A DNA stretch of 15,684 bases from an uncultured Oscillospiraceae bacterium (GCA_910586535.1 CAJUHS010000037.1:1-15684), one strand, 5' to 3'. Counted from the first letter of the stretch, positions 1 to 5,244 are shown. Notes: generated by a model not told the origin, from the letters alone. Program-made: numbers and translations.

Positions 1-50
1 GTGGTGAACCAAGGGATTACTGCGCCTATTCGATTCACCATGTGAAAATT

Positions 51-72
51 ATAATCCCTAATCAGGGGTTAT
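51..72. promoter_or_regulatory. candidate operator dyad upstream of the left repressor
   Basis: ATAATCCCT (51-59) and AGGGGTTAT (64-72) form an imperfect dyad with a 4-bp spacer. The same half-site AGGGATT(A) recurs at 12-19 and 104-110, and inverted inside the gene at 275-282. Clustering upstream of a repressor gene suggests autoregulation, but this is inference from repetition only. Confidence 0.35.
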
Positions 73-135
73 CAAACGAAAATTAAAATATAAATTCTCA
101 TTTAGGGATTTGTAAAAAATAAGGTAGTGATTTTT

Positions 136-582
136 ATGAATATTAGCCAAAAAGTACAAGACGAATTAAAAAAACATAATCTTACTCAAAAGGAGTTGTC
201 AAACCATTTGAGCATTACAACTTCAACAATAAATAACTGGATTAAACTAAATAGATGCATTCCGGCAGAATATATAATCCCTATTTGCGAATTTTTGAAT
301 ATTACACCTTATTATTTATTAACAGGAAAAGAAAAAGAAGAGTTTGAGAATATTCCAGAGCAGGAACTATTAGAAAGCTATAGAAAACTATCGGATTTTG
401 AAAAAGGCGAGGTTTTAGGAGATATAAAACGCCGCGTGGCTAACGCGGAGCAGGTCAAAAAGCCGAATGTCAGACGCGTATATCAAGCGGCTCGTACCTA
501 CGATCACACGCCAATTGATCCTTATGTAGACGCTGATATTTCAGAATTATATAATGCGCCGGACTCCTCAGACGAATATTAA
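136..582 (+). CDS. XRE-family phage/element repressor (HTH)
   Basis: A 148-aa DNA-binding regulator of the XRE/Cro-CI type. Residues 1-65 form the HTH domain, with the recognisable run LTQKELSNHLSITTSTINNW followed by the family's PICEFLNITPYYLLTG ending. The C-terminal part is short, charged and not like a LexA-type autocleaving domain. I chose ATG 136 because AAGG at 121-124 is well spaced for it, whereas the upstream in-frame GTG at 127 lies too close. The next gene encodes an ImmA/IrrE-like peptidase, the usual partner that inactivates such repressors in ICEBs1-type and prophage switches. It probably represses element genes and itself through the repeated AGGGATTA sites upstream. One exact copy of the element's GGAGCAGGTC motif lies inside the gene at 447-456, which ties it to the same element. 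Confidence 0.85.
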   Translation: MNISQKVQDELKKHNLTQKELSNHLSITTSTINNWIKLNRCIPAEYIIPICEFLNITPYYLLTGKEKEEFENIPEQELLESYRKLSDFEKGEVLGDIKRRVANAEQVKKPNVRRVYQAARTYDHTPIDPYVDADISELYNAPDSSDEY

Positions 583-591
583 ATGAAAGAA

Positions 592-630
592 ACCTCCGTT
601 AAGGGTTATACTCTTAACGGAGGTGTTTTT
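592..630 (+). terminator. terminator-like hairpin that also masks the Shine-Dalgarno of the next gene
   Basis: A 12-bp perfect stem (592-603 with 613-624, 9-base loop) is followed by GTTTTT. The 3' arm contains GGAGG (619-623), the ribosome site for the ATG at 631. The structure can end the repressor transcript and, if read through, hide the ribosome site. Confidence 0.65.
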
Positions 631-1185
631 ATGAGTTATGACGAATACAAGGCGGCACGGGATTTCAGTTGGCAATGCCTGATAAACTGCAAAATAAACT
701 TGCTGCCGATATCCTTATCCGACGTATGCCGTCAGTATGGGTATACTATTGTAAAAGACAGCCATTTATCGGACAAGTTTCCGATTCGCTTGTCAGAAAA
801 CCAGCGAAGCAAATGCTTTATTGACGAAAAGGTTTTTATCTTGGTGAAAGATACAGAATCAATTCCCGTTCAGCGATTTTCTGTCGCCCATGAAATAGGT
901 CACATTTTCCTTGGACACGTTCCGGCGGAACGTCTTACCAAGGAGCAGGAGCTTACTGCCGATCGTTTCGCCGCTGATCTTCTTGCTTCCGCTTGTGTTT
1001 TGTGGGGATTGGATTTGCACACACCCGAAGAGATATCCGCAGCGTGTAACATTTCCATTACTTCCGCAAAGATACGCGCAGAGCGTATGAAAGTCCTCTA
1101 TGCGCGAGGAAAATTCCTTTTGCATCCACTTGAAAGACAAGTGTACAAGCAGTTTGAGGAGTTTATAAAAAACTACAAAAAGTAG
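631..1185 (+). CDS. ImmA/IrrE-family metallopeptidase
   Basis: A 184-aa protein of the ImmA/IrrE (DUF955) family: zinc peptidases that cleave or disable the XRE repressor encoded beside them and so induce mobile elements. The zinc motif is HEIGH at residues 87-91 (within RFSVAHEIGHIFLGH), with the following conserved Glu/Ala-Asp stretch ELTADRFAADLL at about 107-118. Length and domain order fit stand-alone ImmA proteins. Start ATG 631 was chosen for its GGAGG eight bases upstream; an in-frame ATG at 583 would place the start before a stable hairpin and lacks a ribosome site. It follows the XRE gene by 48 bases and is likely in the same transcript, with expression limited by the 592-624 hairpin. 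The partnership is inferred from family and adjacency. Confidence 0.9.
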   Translation: MSYDEYKAARDFSWQCLINCKINLLPISLSDVCRQYGYTIVKDSHLSDKFPIRLSENQRSKCFIDEKVFILVKDTESIPVQRFSVAHEIGHIFLGHVPAERLTKEQELTADRFAADLLASACVLWGLDLHTPEEISAACNISITSAKIRAERMKVLYARGKFLLHPLERQVYKQFEEFIKNYKK

Positions 1186-1192
1186 TATAATA

Positions 1193-1220
1193 GGTTAATG
1201 GGAACTGGTTCCCATTAACC
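1193..1220. repeat. perfect palindrome with TTCCCATTAA repeats
   Basis: GGTTAATGGGAA and TTCCCATTAACC form a 12-bp stem around CTGG, beginning just after the peptidase stop codon. TTCCCATTAA is repeated at 1239-1248 and TTCCCAT at 1231-1237. It lacks a T-tract, so it looks more like a protein-binding or origin site than a terminator. Confidence 0.6.
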
Positions 1221-1357
1221 CGGATTTTAGTTCCCATATTCCCATTAAAAAATTTCCAATTTTCAAGGCAATAAACCACGGAGTGTTAAAGGTTGTTTTA
1301 ACGGCGGTTTAATCTTAAAATTACGTATTTAAGCCATTTGAACGGTGTGATAAATTT

Positions 1358-1378
1358 TGTTAAAACGCTGTTTTAACA
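1358..1378. repeat. palindrome TGTTAAAAC-GCT-GTTTTAACA
   Basis: Nine-base arms are perfectly complementary around a 3-base centre. The half-site GTTTTAAC also occurs at 1295-1302. It is a candidate binding site for an element protein; the function is unknown. Confidence 0.5.
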
Positions 1379-1390
1379 TCAAAACGGCAA

Positions 1391-1444
1391 AAAGGTATTT
1401 CCAGTTGATTTTAAAAAATCAGCCGAAAATGCCTTTATTTTTTT
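1391..1444 (+). terminator. long intrinsic terminator
   Basis: The outer stem 1391-1402 pairs with 1425-1436 (one mismatch, one G-U). The inner stem 1404-1411 pairs with 1416-1423 around the loop TAAA, and seven T follow at 1438-1444. It would stop transcripts from the repressor-peptidase operon about 200 bases after the last gene. Confidence 0.7.
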
Positions 1445-1597
1445 GATGCCATATATTTCCACCGTTTCAACATTTGCAAAATATTACACTTTTAAAACGG
1501 CTATTTTACGCGATTTTAATAGGATTTTTATAGATATCACGGTTTTTTCGCTTTTTTGCATTTTTTGTGTTTTGCGCGTCAAGCTACATCTTCTTAT

Positions 1598-1629
1598 AAA
1601 AAGAGAGATGGGAGCGTGACCGCTCCCAT
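1598..1629 (-). terminator. terminator of the KilA-N side (bidirectional hairpin)
   Basis: A nine-bp stem ATGGGAGCG/CGCTCCCAT (1608-1616, 1621-1629) has a 4-base loop. On the minus strand it is followed by CTCTC and five T (1602-1598); on the plus strand by TTTTG. The arms resemble the element's GGAGCRGGTC motif. Confidence 0.6.
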
Positions 1630-1671
1630 TTTGTGACCCGCAAAGGGTATTGTTATAAGCAATAAGCTTAC
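1598..1671 (-). ncRNA. candidate short transcript downstream of the KilA-N gene
   Basis: A minus-strand promoter (TTGACA 1706-1701, 17-bp spacer, TAACAT 1683-1678) starts right after the KilA-N stop codon. The hairpin/T-run at 1629-1598 would end the RNA after about 74 nt. No ORF of note lies between; two small hairpins (TTGT..ACAA and ACCC TTTGC GGGT) are visible. The -10 box matches only four of six bases, so this is tentative. Confidence 0.3.
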
Positions 1672-1677
1672 AATGAT

Positions 1678-1706
1678 ATGTTACTACATTTCCGCTATTA
1701 TGTCAA
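1678..1706 (-). promoter_or_regulatory. promoter TTGACA-N17-TAACAT
   Basis: A perfect -35 (1706-1701) with 17-bp spacing to a weak -10 (1683-1678) on the minus strand. There is no gene downstream, only a terminator. Confidence 0.35.
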
Positions 1707-2567
1707 CTATTTCGATTTATTATCATCGTCCAATATGTCCAATTGCTTAACACTCGCAGCTTCGGAAAGCGTTTTCATCTGCTTTATGGCAAGCTGATTG
1801 AGCATTACGACCCGCTCGCTCTGCTCCACGCCGTTTTCAATAAACATAGCATTCGCGCTTTCCAGATTGGCAAGCACCAAAAGCTGTTCAATAGTGGCAT
1901 AGTCACGCATATTGCCTTTGGCTTCGGGATTTGCCTTGCGCCACTCGGCGGCGGTCTGACCGAAAAGAGCAACATTCAGCACGTCCGCCTCGCTTGCGTA
2001 TATAATACCTTGCTGCCTTTGGCTTATGTCGGGCGGTATAAGATTATCCTTTACGGCTTCGGTGTGTATTCTGTAATTAGCCTTTGATATAAGCCGCTTT
2101 ACGTTCCAGTCAAGCGAAAGCCTGTATGCCTCATCTTCCTTAAGCCGCTGATAGTCTTTGATTATGTACAGCTTAAATTCAGGGGAGACCCACGAGGCAA
2201 ACTCAAAGGCAATATCCTTATGCGCAAACGTGCCGCCGTATCTGCCCGATTTTGAAATAATACCTATCGCGTTTGTAGTTTTTACCCATTTCAAGGGTGA
2301 CATAGTAAAAGCGTTTGCGCCTGCTTCGTTCTTAAACCCCTCGAATTCGAGGGGGTTAAAATCAACATTGTTAAGCTGCTCCCATAATCCCAAAAATTCT
2401 ATTGTATCTTTTGAACGCATCCAGTTTGCAATTACTGCTGTTGGATCGTCGCTTCTGTACCTGGCAATATCGGTAAGAGAAATATAATCTTCTTTCCCAA
2501 CGGCTGAAATAACTGCTATATCGGTATCTTTTGCGTGTATTACGCTCTTTATGCTGTTATTCGGCAT
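1707..2567 (-). CDS. KilA-N domain protein (phage antirepressor/DNA-binding type)
   Basis: A 286-aa protein with an N-terminal KilA-N domain at about residues 25-145: YISLTDIARYRSDD followed by NWMRSKDTIEFLGLWE, then GGTFAHKDIAFEFASWVSP and the helix KLYIIKDYQRLK. KilA-N proteins are DNA-binding proteins of phages, large DNA viruses and mobile elements; many act as antirepressors. The C-terminal half (about 150-286) is a separate helical region common to the bacterial versions of this family. ATG 2567 has GGGAGG nine bases upstream. The ribosome site belongs to a 29-base repeat (2576-2604) that also precedes the next gene upstream (3027). It is the last gene of a minus-strand group starting with the toxin-antitoxin operon and is followed by a terminator hairpin at 1608-1629. 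Confidence 0.88.
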   Translation of the reverse strand: MPNNSIKSVIHAKDTDIAVISAVGKEDYISLTDIARYRSDDPTAVIANWMRSKDTIEFLGLWEQLNNVDFNPLEFEGFKNEAGANAFTMSPLKWVKTTNAIGIISKSGRYGGTFAHKDIAFEFASWVSPEFKLYIIKDYQRLKEDEAYRLSLDWNVKRLISKANYRIHTEAVKDNLIPPDISQRQQGIIYASEADVLNVALFGQTAAEWRKANPEAKGNMRDYATIEQLLVLANLESANAMFIENGVEQSERVVMLNQLAIKQMKTLSEAASVKQLDILDDDNKSK

Positions 2568-2575
2568 GTCCGTTT

Positions 2576-2604
2576 TCCTCCCGTTCTGCTCCGTTAGGAG
2601 CAGG
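2576..2604 (-). repeat. leader repeat copy 1: hairpin plus Shine-Dalgarno
   Basis: On the minus strand the copy reads CCTGCTCC, TAACGGAGCAG, AACGGGAGGA: a 7-bp perfect hairpin (CTGCTCC/GGAGCAG) directly followed by the ribosome site of the KilA-N gene. It is 27 of 29 bases identical to 3037-3065. Confidence 0.75.
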
Positions 2605-2631
2605 CTTGCTATTATTCTGTCGTATCTTCAC

Positions 2632-3027
2632 CTATCCATCATTCATTATGTCAAAATGCCGCCTATAACGCTTTGGTATCTCAATCGGAACATCATAACC
2701 GAGCTGCTTCAATGCCAGCGGAATTATTCTCATTCCGTCCTTAAAAAATTCCTTTATTCGCTTGTCTTTACGTGTTATGCTGCTGTAATCCGGAGGACAC
2801 ACAAAGGTCCAGTCCGCACCTGAACGGTCAACAACCAAACGAAAATATTTATCTATATCTCTGTCTGAAAATCCGACTTTAAGCAATAATATATGATGTT
2901 CTACAGCCTCGTCTATCTGACTTGTTATAAGCGTTTCACCGTCATAAGATATTAGCACTAATAATGGCTCATCACGTTCTGAGGCATTGTTTACATTGTT
3001 TTTATCGGGATAATATATTATATTCAT
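2632..3027 (-). CDS. hypothetical protein
   Basis: 131 aa, family not recognised. The start at ATG 3027 is set by GGGAGGA about eight bases upstream, inside the leader repeat; the longer open frame reaching 3171 only overlaps the toxin gene and is not needed. The protein opens MNIIYYPDKNN and has no signal peptide or membrane segment. It has a central region with DRDIDKYFRLVVDRSG and WTFVCPPDYSSITRK, and ends in a basic KRYRRHFDIM segment, suggesting a small soluble, possibly nucleic-acid-associated protein. It lies between the toxin gene (45 bases upstream) and the KilA-N gene (64 bases downstream), all on one strand, so it is probably co-transcribed. Function unknown. Confidence 0.75.
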   Translation of the reverse strand: MNIIYYPDKNNVNNASERDEPLLVLISYDGETLITSQIDEAVEHHILLLKVGFSDRDIDKYFRLVVDRSGADWTFVCPPDYSSITRKDKRIKEFFKDGMRIIPLALKQLGYDVPIEIPKRYRRHFDIMNDG

Positions 3028-3036
3028 TCTCACTTC

Positions 3037-3065
3037 TCCTCCCGTTCTGCTCCGTTGGGAGCGGG
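3037..3065 (-). repeat. leader repeat copy 2: hairpin plus Shine-Dalgarno
   Basis: On the minus strand CCCGCTCC, CAACGGAGCAG and AACGGGAGGA follow one another. It differs from the copy at 2576-2604 at two positions only, and provides the ribosome site for the gene starting at 3027. Confidence 0.75.
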
Positions 3066-3071
3066 TCAATA

Positions 3072-3344
3072 TCACATACCGAATAAATCGGCGTGCGTTC
3101 CTGTGCGATACAGTAACAGCTCGTTTCCGTCCTGACAATAAATAAGCAGCCAATCTGGCGTAATATGACATTCTCTGTACCCCGAATAATTCCCGCTTAA
3201 ATTATGATCCGAATTTTTAGGCGGCAAAACGTCGGGTATTCTCAAAATGTCAACGACCTGTTGTAAAAGTTCCATTTTGTAATGCCTTTTGGAGCAGGTC
3301 TTGAAATCACGTTTAAACTTTGAGGAGTATCTTACATCAAGCAT
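3072..3344 (-). CDS. YafQ-family type II toxin (mRNA interferase)
   Basis: A 90-aa protein of the YafQ branch of the RelE/ParE toxins, ribosome-dependent endoribonucleases that cut mRNA. The family's residues are present: H47 (HNLSG), the block YRECHITPDWLLIY with H60, D64 and W65, then R80 and the C-terminal TGTHADLFG with H84 and F88. These align with the H50, H63, D67, W68, H87 and F91 positions of E. coli YafQ at a constant offset of three. Length is typical, so the toxin looks intact. ATG 3344 has GGAGG seven bases upstream and begins two bases after the stop of the antitoxin gene, the usual antitoxin-first order. One exact GGAGCAGGTC motif overlaps the coding region at 3291-3300. Confidence 0.93.
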   Translation of the reverse strand: MLDVRYSSKFKRDFKTCSKRHYKMELLQQVVDILRIPDVLPPKNSDHNLSGNYSGYRECHITPDWLLIYCQDGNELLLYRTGTHADLFGM

Positions 3345-3346
3345 TG

Positions 3347-3556
3347 TCAGTCCTCCATAAGCTCGTTAAAAAGCTTTTCGGTCGTTCCGCTGAAGCTGTG
3401 ACCGCCTCCGCTGTCAAGCTCCTCAAAGGCTTCCAAAGTGTCGGCATTCGGCGTTTCGTCGGGTACTGCCGCACCTTGCAGGTAAGATATGACATAAAAC
3501 AACTTGCTTTCGGGGATTTTGTCTATAAGATTTTTAGCTAAATCACGATTACTCAT
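3347..3556 (-). CDS. probable antitoxin partner of the YafQ-type toxin
   Basis: A 69-aa acidic protein. The N-terminal half (NRDLAKNLIDKIPESKLFYV followed by ISYLQGAA) is helical. The C-terminal half (TLEAFEELDSGGGHSFSGTT, then EKLFNELMED) is like the flexible, toxin-binding tails of RelB/DinJ-type antitoxins. I chose ATG 3556, nine bases after AAGGAGA; an in-frame GTG at 3565 abuts the ribosome site. The start overlaps the stop of the ribbon-helix-helix gene by 8 bases (translational coupling), and the stop is two bases before the toxin start. It lacks an obvious DNA-binding domain, so it probably supplies toxin neutralisation while its upstream neighbour supplies DNA binding. Confidence 0.75.
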   Translation of the reverse strand: MSNRDLAKNLIDKIPESKLFYVISYLQGAAVPDETPNADTLEAFEELDSGGGHSFSGTTEKLFNELMED

Positions 3557-3755
3557 TATCCGCACTCTCCTTTATATCACGTTGTATTGTTTCATTTATT
3601 GCACGAGTAGCAAAAGCATTAACGGACTCCCCGCGACTTTCCGCATGAGCTTTGATTTTACTCTTTTCACCTTTTTTTAACATTAATTCCATTCTATCAT
3701 AATTATTTTTGATGTATTTATGCGTTGCCTTTTGCTGTGCTTTGCTTACCGGCAT
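3549..3755 (-). CDS. small ribbon-helix-helix (Arc-type) DNA-binding protein of the TA operon
   Basis: A 68-aa basic protein: a lysine-rich N-terminus (SKAQQKATHKYIKNNYDRME) followed by the Arc/MetJ-like pattern KGEKSKIKAHAESRGESVNA and FATRAINETIQRD. This small family often heads YafQ- or RelE-like toxin operons. ATG 3755 has AAGGAAG about seven bases upstream. A minus-strand promoter with a perfect -10 at 3781-3776 lies about 20 bases upstream, overlaid by CCGTA/TACGG inverted repeats that may be its operator. Likely role: autorepressor of the three-gene operon. DNA binding follows from family; the operator is inference. Confidence 0.85.
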   Translation of the reverse strand: MPVSKAQQKATHKYIKNNYDRMELMLKKGEKSKIKAHAESRGESVNAFATRAINETIQRDIKESADNE

Positions 3756-3775
3756 AATATCACTTCCTTTATTTT

Positions 3776-3804
3776 ATTATATCACAATATGTATATATCC
3801 GTAA
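3776..3804 (-). promoter_or_regulatory. promoter of the toxin-antitoxin operon
   Basis: TATAAT (3781-3776) lies 17 bp from TTACGG (3804-3799) on the minus strand. The -35 overlaps CCGTA (3799-3803), which has an inverted partner TACGG at 3825-3829 in the very AT-rich 3780-3890 region; a plausible autoregulatory operator. Confidence 0.5.
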
Positions 3805-3853
3805 ATATACAAAATATACATATATACGGTAATATATTTGTTGTATATGCCTA

Positions 3854-3882
3854 TTGATATATCTACGTGTATATAGTATAAT
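3854..3882 (+). promoter_or_regulatory. promoter of the HIRAN gene
   Basis: TTGATA (3854-3859), a 17-bp spacer and TATAAT (3877-3882) on the plus strand, about 70 bases before the ATG at 3953. It is divergent from the toxin-antitoxin promoter. Confidence 0.65.
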
Positions 3883-3952
3883 ATAATCATAGGGTAAGGA
3901 AAGCAGCACAGCCGCTCCCGACCCCAATAATAAAACAGGAGGTAAAACCGGT

Positions 3953-4375
3953 ATGAACAAAACAAGGTCAAAAGTAATGACAATAGCGAACCGCCTTGTA
4001 AAGCAGGGACTGACCCGCTCACTCGCAATGATTAAAGCGTGGATAATAGTCAAAGCAAACGCTCTCCGCACAAAGGTAAAGGGAACGTCCCGCCGCCAAA
4101 ACGCTTTGGAGAAGCTCTCGGAGGTCAATCCTGCGAACATATCCGTCAAGCTGAAAAGAGAACCCCGCAACTCCCATGATAGCAACGCAGTAGCCGTATA
4201 CGCCGCTTTGAGGGATAACAGGGTATTCTTTATCGGCTATCTCCCGAAAGCCGTAGCAACCGTCCTTGCGCCGCTTATGGACAAGCACACCGAACCGAGT
4301 ACCAAAGCTTTCAGAGTTACGGGAGGTTTCAATCCATATGTGTACTATGGCGCGGCTCTGGATATAGCCGTATAA
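3953..4375 (+). CDS. HIRAN domain protein
   Basis: A 140-aa protein. Residues about 60-110 carry the HIRAN signature: VKLKREPRNSHDSNAVAVYA, then FFIGYLPKAVATVLAPLMD. HIRAN domains, named after HIP116 and Rad5p, bind DNA ends or damaged DNA in larger SNF2 proteins; in bacteria they also occur alone in mobile elements, role unclear. The N-terminus (residues 5-36) is a basic helix-rich segment (IANRLVKQGLTRSLAMIKAW) often seen in front of such small HIRAN proteins. The start is ATG 3953 with AGGAGG about ten bases upstream and a clear promoter at 3854-3882. No terminator follows on the plus strand, so transcription may continue into the gene at 4495, across a region with an antisense transcription unit. 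Confidence 0.85.
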   Translation: MNKTRSKVMTIANRLVKQGLTRSLAMIKAWIIVKANALRTKVKGTSRRQNALEKLSEVNPANISVKLKREPRNSHDSNAVAVYAALRDNRVFFIGYLPKAVATVLAPLMDKHTEPSTKAFRVTGGFNPYVYYGAALDIAV

Positions 4376-4418
4376 GAAAAGCCCTTACATATCAACCGAC
4401 CAAAGCGAATGTAAGGGC
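4374..4418 (-). terminator. minus-strand intrinsic terminator
   Basis: GCCCTTACAT (4381-4390) and ATGTAAGGGC (4409-4418) form a perfect 10-bp stem with an 18-base loop. On the minus strand TTTTCTT (4380-4374) follows; on the plus strand there is no T-tract. No minus-strand gene precedes it, only the promoter at 4477-4449. Confidence 0.7.
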
Positions 4419-4442
4419 GTACCGTCCACATGGGAGCGGGTC
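4374..4442 (-). ncRNA. candidate small RNA antisense to the HIRAN/4495 intergenic leader
   Basis: A perfect minus-strand promoter (TTGACA 4477-4472, 17 bp, TATAAT 4454-4449) predicts a start near 4442, and the hairpin plus T-run at 4418-4374 would end the RNA after about 69 nt. There is no ORF of note. It is antisense to the region between the plus-strand HIRAN and 4495 genes and ends over the HIRAN stop codon. Its promoter is nested in an inverted pair of the GGAGCRGGTC motif. Confidence 0.55.
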
Positions 4443-4467
4443 AATATTATTATAGCCGACCTGCTCC
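4433..4467 (+). repeat. inverted pair of the GGAGCRGGTC motif
   Basis: GGAGCGGGTC (4433-4442) and GACCTGCTCC (4458-4467) can pair over 10 bp (one G-U) in a plus-strand transcript, upstream of the gene at 4495. The 15-base loop holds the -10 box of the antisense promoter. Confidence 0.7.
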
Positions 4468-4477
4468 GAAATGTCAA
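4449..4477 (-). promoter_or_regulatory. antisense promoter TTGACA-N17-TATAAT
   Basis: Both hexamers match the consensus in all positions with 17-bp spacing (minus strand: -35 at 4477-4472, -10 at 4454-4449). It points away from the gene at 4495 into the HIRAN 3' end. Confidence 0.65.
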
Positions 4478-4494
4478 GAAAGGAACTGATAAAA

Positions 4495-5028
4495 ATGATG
4501 CTTTACAGCAAAGCGGATATTGACATATTAAATAAATATCAATATCCAAATCTTGTACTTGAAATTGAAATGGGAACCGCGGGACATATCTGCACATACG
4601 CTAACTATGCGCACGTAACAGAAAGGCTGCTGCAGGAATTTGTTGCCGGCAAAGCAGAATTAGCCGTAAATGAAGTTGCTAATATTATAAATGCTTACAG
4701 ATTTACGGATATATCCATAGGGCTATCATACTTACTTTATGCGCGTGTTTCTTACTATGATTACGACAATCCAAAACATCTTAAAAAAATAAAAATACTG
4801 TTTTGGCGTTTTGAGCAGGCCATTGAGGATTATTACAATTTCTTTTTCAAAATGCCAACACATGAATGTAAAATATTACAGGAAGCTAAGGAGCTTGCCG
4901 ATGAGGTACAATATATGTCAAGGGCAAAATATAATTGGTTGAGCAATCAGTACCGCCGACTGCAATGGCATATAGATAGTAACCGTAATTCTATTCTAAA
5001 TCCACCAAGGGACATAGGTATACAATAA
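4495..5028 (+). CDS. hypothetical protein
   Basis: 177 aa, not recognised. The start at ATG 4495 follows AAAGGA (4479-4484) by about ten bases; an in-frame ATG at 4471 has no ribosome site, and the next ATG (4498) is also possible. The protein is rich in tyrosine and isoleucine and mostly helical in character, without signal peptide or transmembrane segments. Central parts read FWRFEQAIEDYYNFFFKMPT and CKILQEAKELADEVQYMSRA. It is flanked upstream by the antisense unit (4374-4477) and downstream by a strong terminator at 5042-5069. No own plus-strand promoter is evident, so it may depend on read-through from the HIRAN promoter at 3854. Function unknown. Confidence 0.7.
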   Translation: MMLYSKADIDILNKYQYPNLVLEIEMGTAGHICTYANYAHVTERLLQEFVAGKAELAVNEVANIINAYRFTDISIGLSYLLYARVSYYDYDNPKHLKKIKILFWRFEQAIEDYYNFFFKMPTHECKILQEAKELADEVQYMSRAKYNWLSNQYRRLQWHIDSNRNSILNPPRDIGIQ

Positions 5029-5041
5029 CAAGAAATATTAC

Positions 5042-5069
5042 GGAGCAGGTCGCGCACCTGCTCTTTTTT
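5042..5069 (+). terminator. intrinsic terminator built from an inverted motif pair
   Basis: GAGCAGGT (5043-5050) and ACCTGCTC (5056-5063) form an 8-bp stem around CGCGC, followed by six T (5064-5069). The left arm is an exact GGAGCAGGTC copy (5042-5051). It terminates the gene ending at 5028. Confidence 0.85.
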
Positions 5070-5073
5070 CATA

Positions 5074-5091
5074 TTTGTTGAGGTCAACAAA
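5074..5091. promoter_or_regulatory. TTTGTTGA-GG-TCAACAAA dyad
   Basis: A perfect 8-bp dyad with a 2-bp centre. It has the same TTGTTGA half-site as the operators at 8576-8653 in the integrase-repressor switch, so it may be another site for that repressor, though the half-site spacing differs. Confidence 0.35.
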
Positions 5092-5095
5092 ATAT

Positions 5096-5143
5096 AAAAT
5101 CCCCGAAAAATCTATAGAAAAATTTCAAAAAAGGGATTTTTTT
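5096..5143 (+). terminator. second, bidirectional terminator
   Basis: AAAATCCC (5096-5103) and GGGATTTT (5133-5140) form an 8-bp stem with a long loop and a run of seven T (5137-5143). On the minus strand the same hairpin is followed by a T-rich tail, so it can also stop the operon ending at 5260. Confidence 0.5.
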
Positions 5144-5225
5144 GCACACGGAGGAGCATGGCGGGTATTTTCACAAGCGGACTGTACTTTTTTGAGTACC
5201 CCACGGGTAAACACGCCGCCGCGCC

Positions 5226-5244
5226 TTTGCAGTCAACTGCAAAA
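5226..5244. repeat. palindrome TTTGCAG-TCAA-CTGCAAA, copy 1
   Basis: A 7-bp-arm palindrome; TTTGCAGTCAACTGCAAAA matches 18 of 19 bases at 8289-8307. No T-tract follows on either strand, so a protein-binding site is more likely than a terminator. Confidence 0.5.

Larger units (their letters stand above)
1186..1706. other. 520-base noncoding region rich in palindromes (possible origin/regulatory region)
   Basis: No credible gene lies here. The stretch is AT-rich and holds a perfect 12-bp-stem palindrome (1193-1220), three TTCCCAT copies (1209, 1231, 1239), a 9-bp-arm palindrome (1358-1378), repeated AAAACGGC-like words (about 1297, 1379, 1491), a long terminator hairpin (1391-1444) and a second hairpin (1608-1629). 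Repeats plus palindromes in an element that encodes a Rep protein make an origin possible, but no known nick sequence is recognised. Confidence 0.5.

Noticed and set aside
1..40. tRNA-like 3' end (TTCGATT...CACCA) at the window start
   Set aside because: The bases flanking the TTCGATT loop do not pair and no acceptor stem forms; only a 7-bp inverted repeat (2-8/34-40) is present.
1572..1600. Plus-strand promoter TTGCGC-N17-TATAAA just before the 1608-1629 hairpin
   Set aside because: The -35 is poor and the transcript would be only about 25-35 nt before the hairpin; not convincing.
3028..3171. N-terminal extension of the gene at 2632-3027
   Set aside because: The longer frame only overlaps the toxin gene; ATG 3027 has a strong ribosome site.
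3769..4185. Minus-strand open frames with hydrophobic sequence across the AT-rich intergenic region
   Set aside because: They overlap the HIRAN gene and both promoters, lack ribosome sites, and their Tyr/Ile-rich translation only reflects alternating AT.
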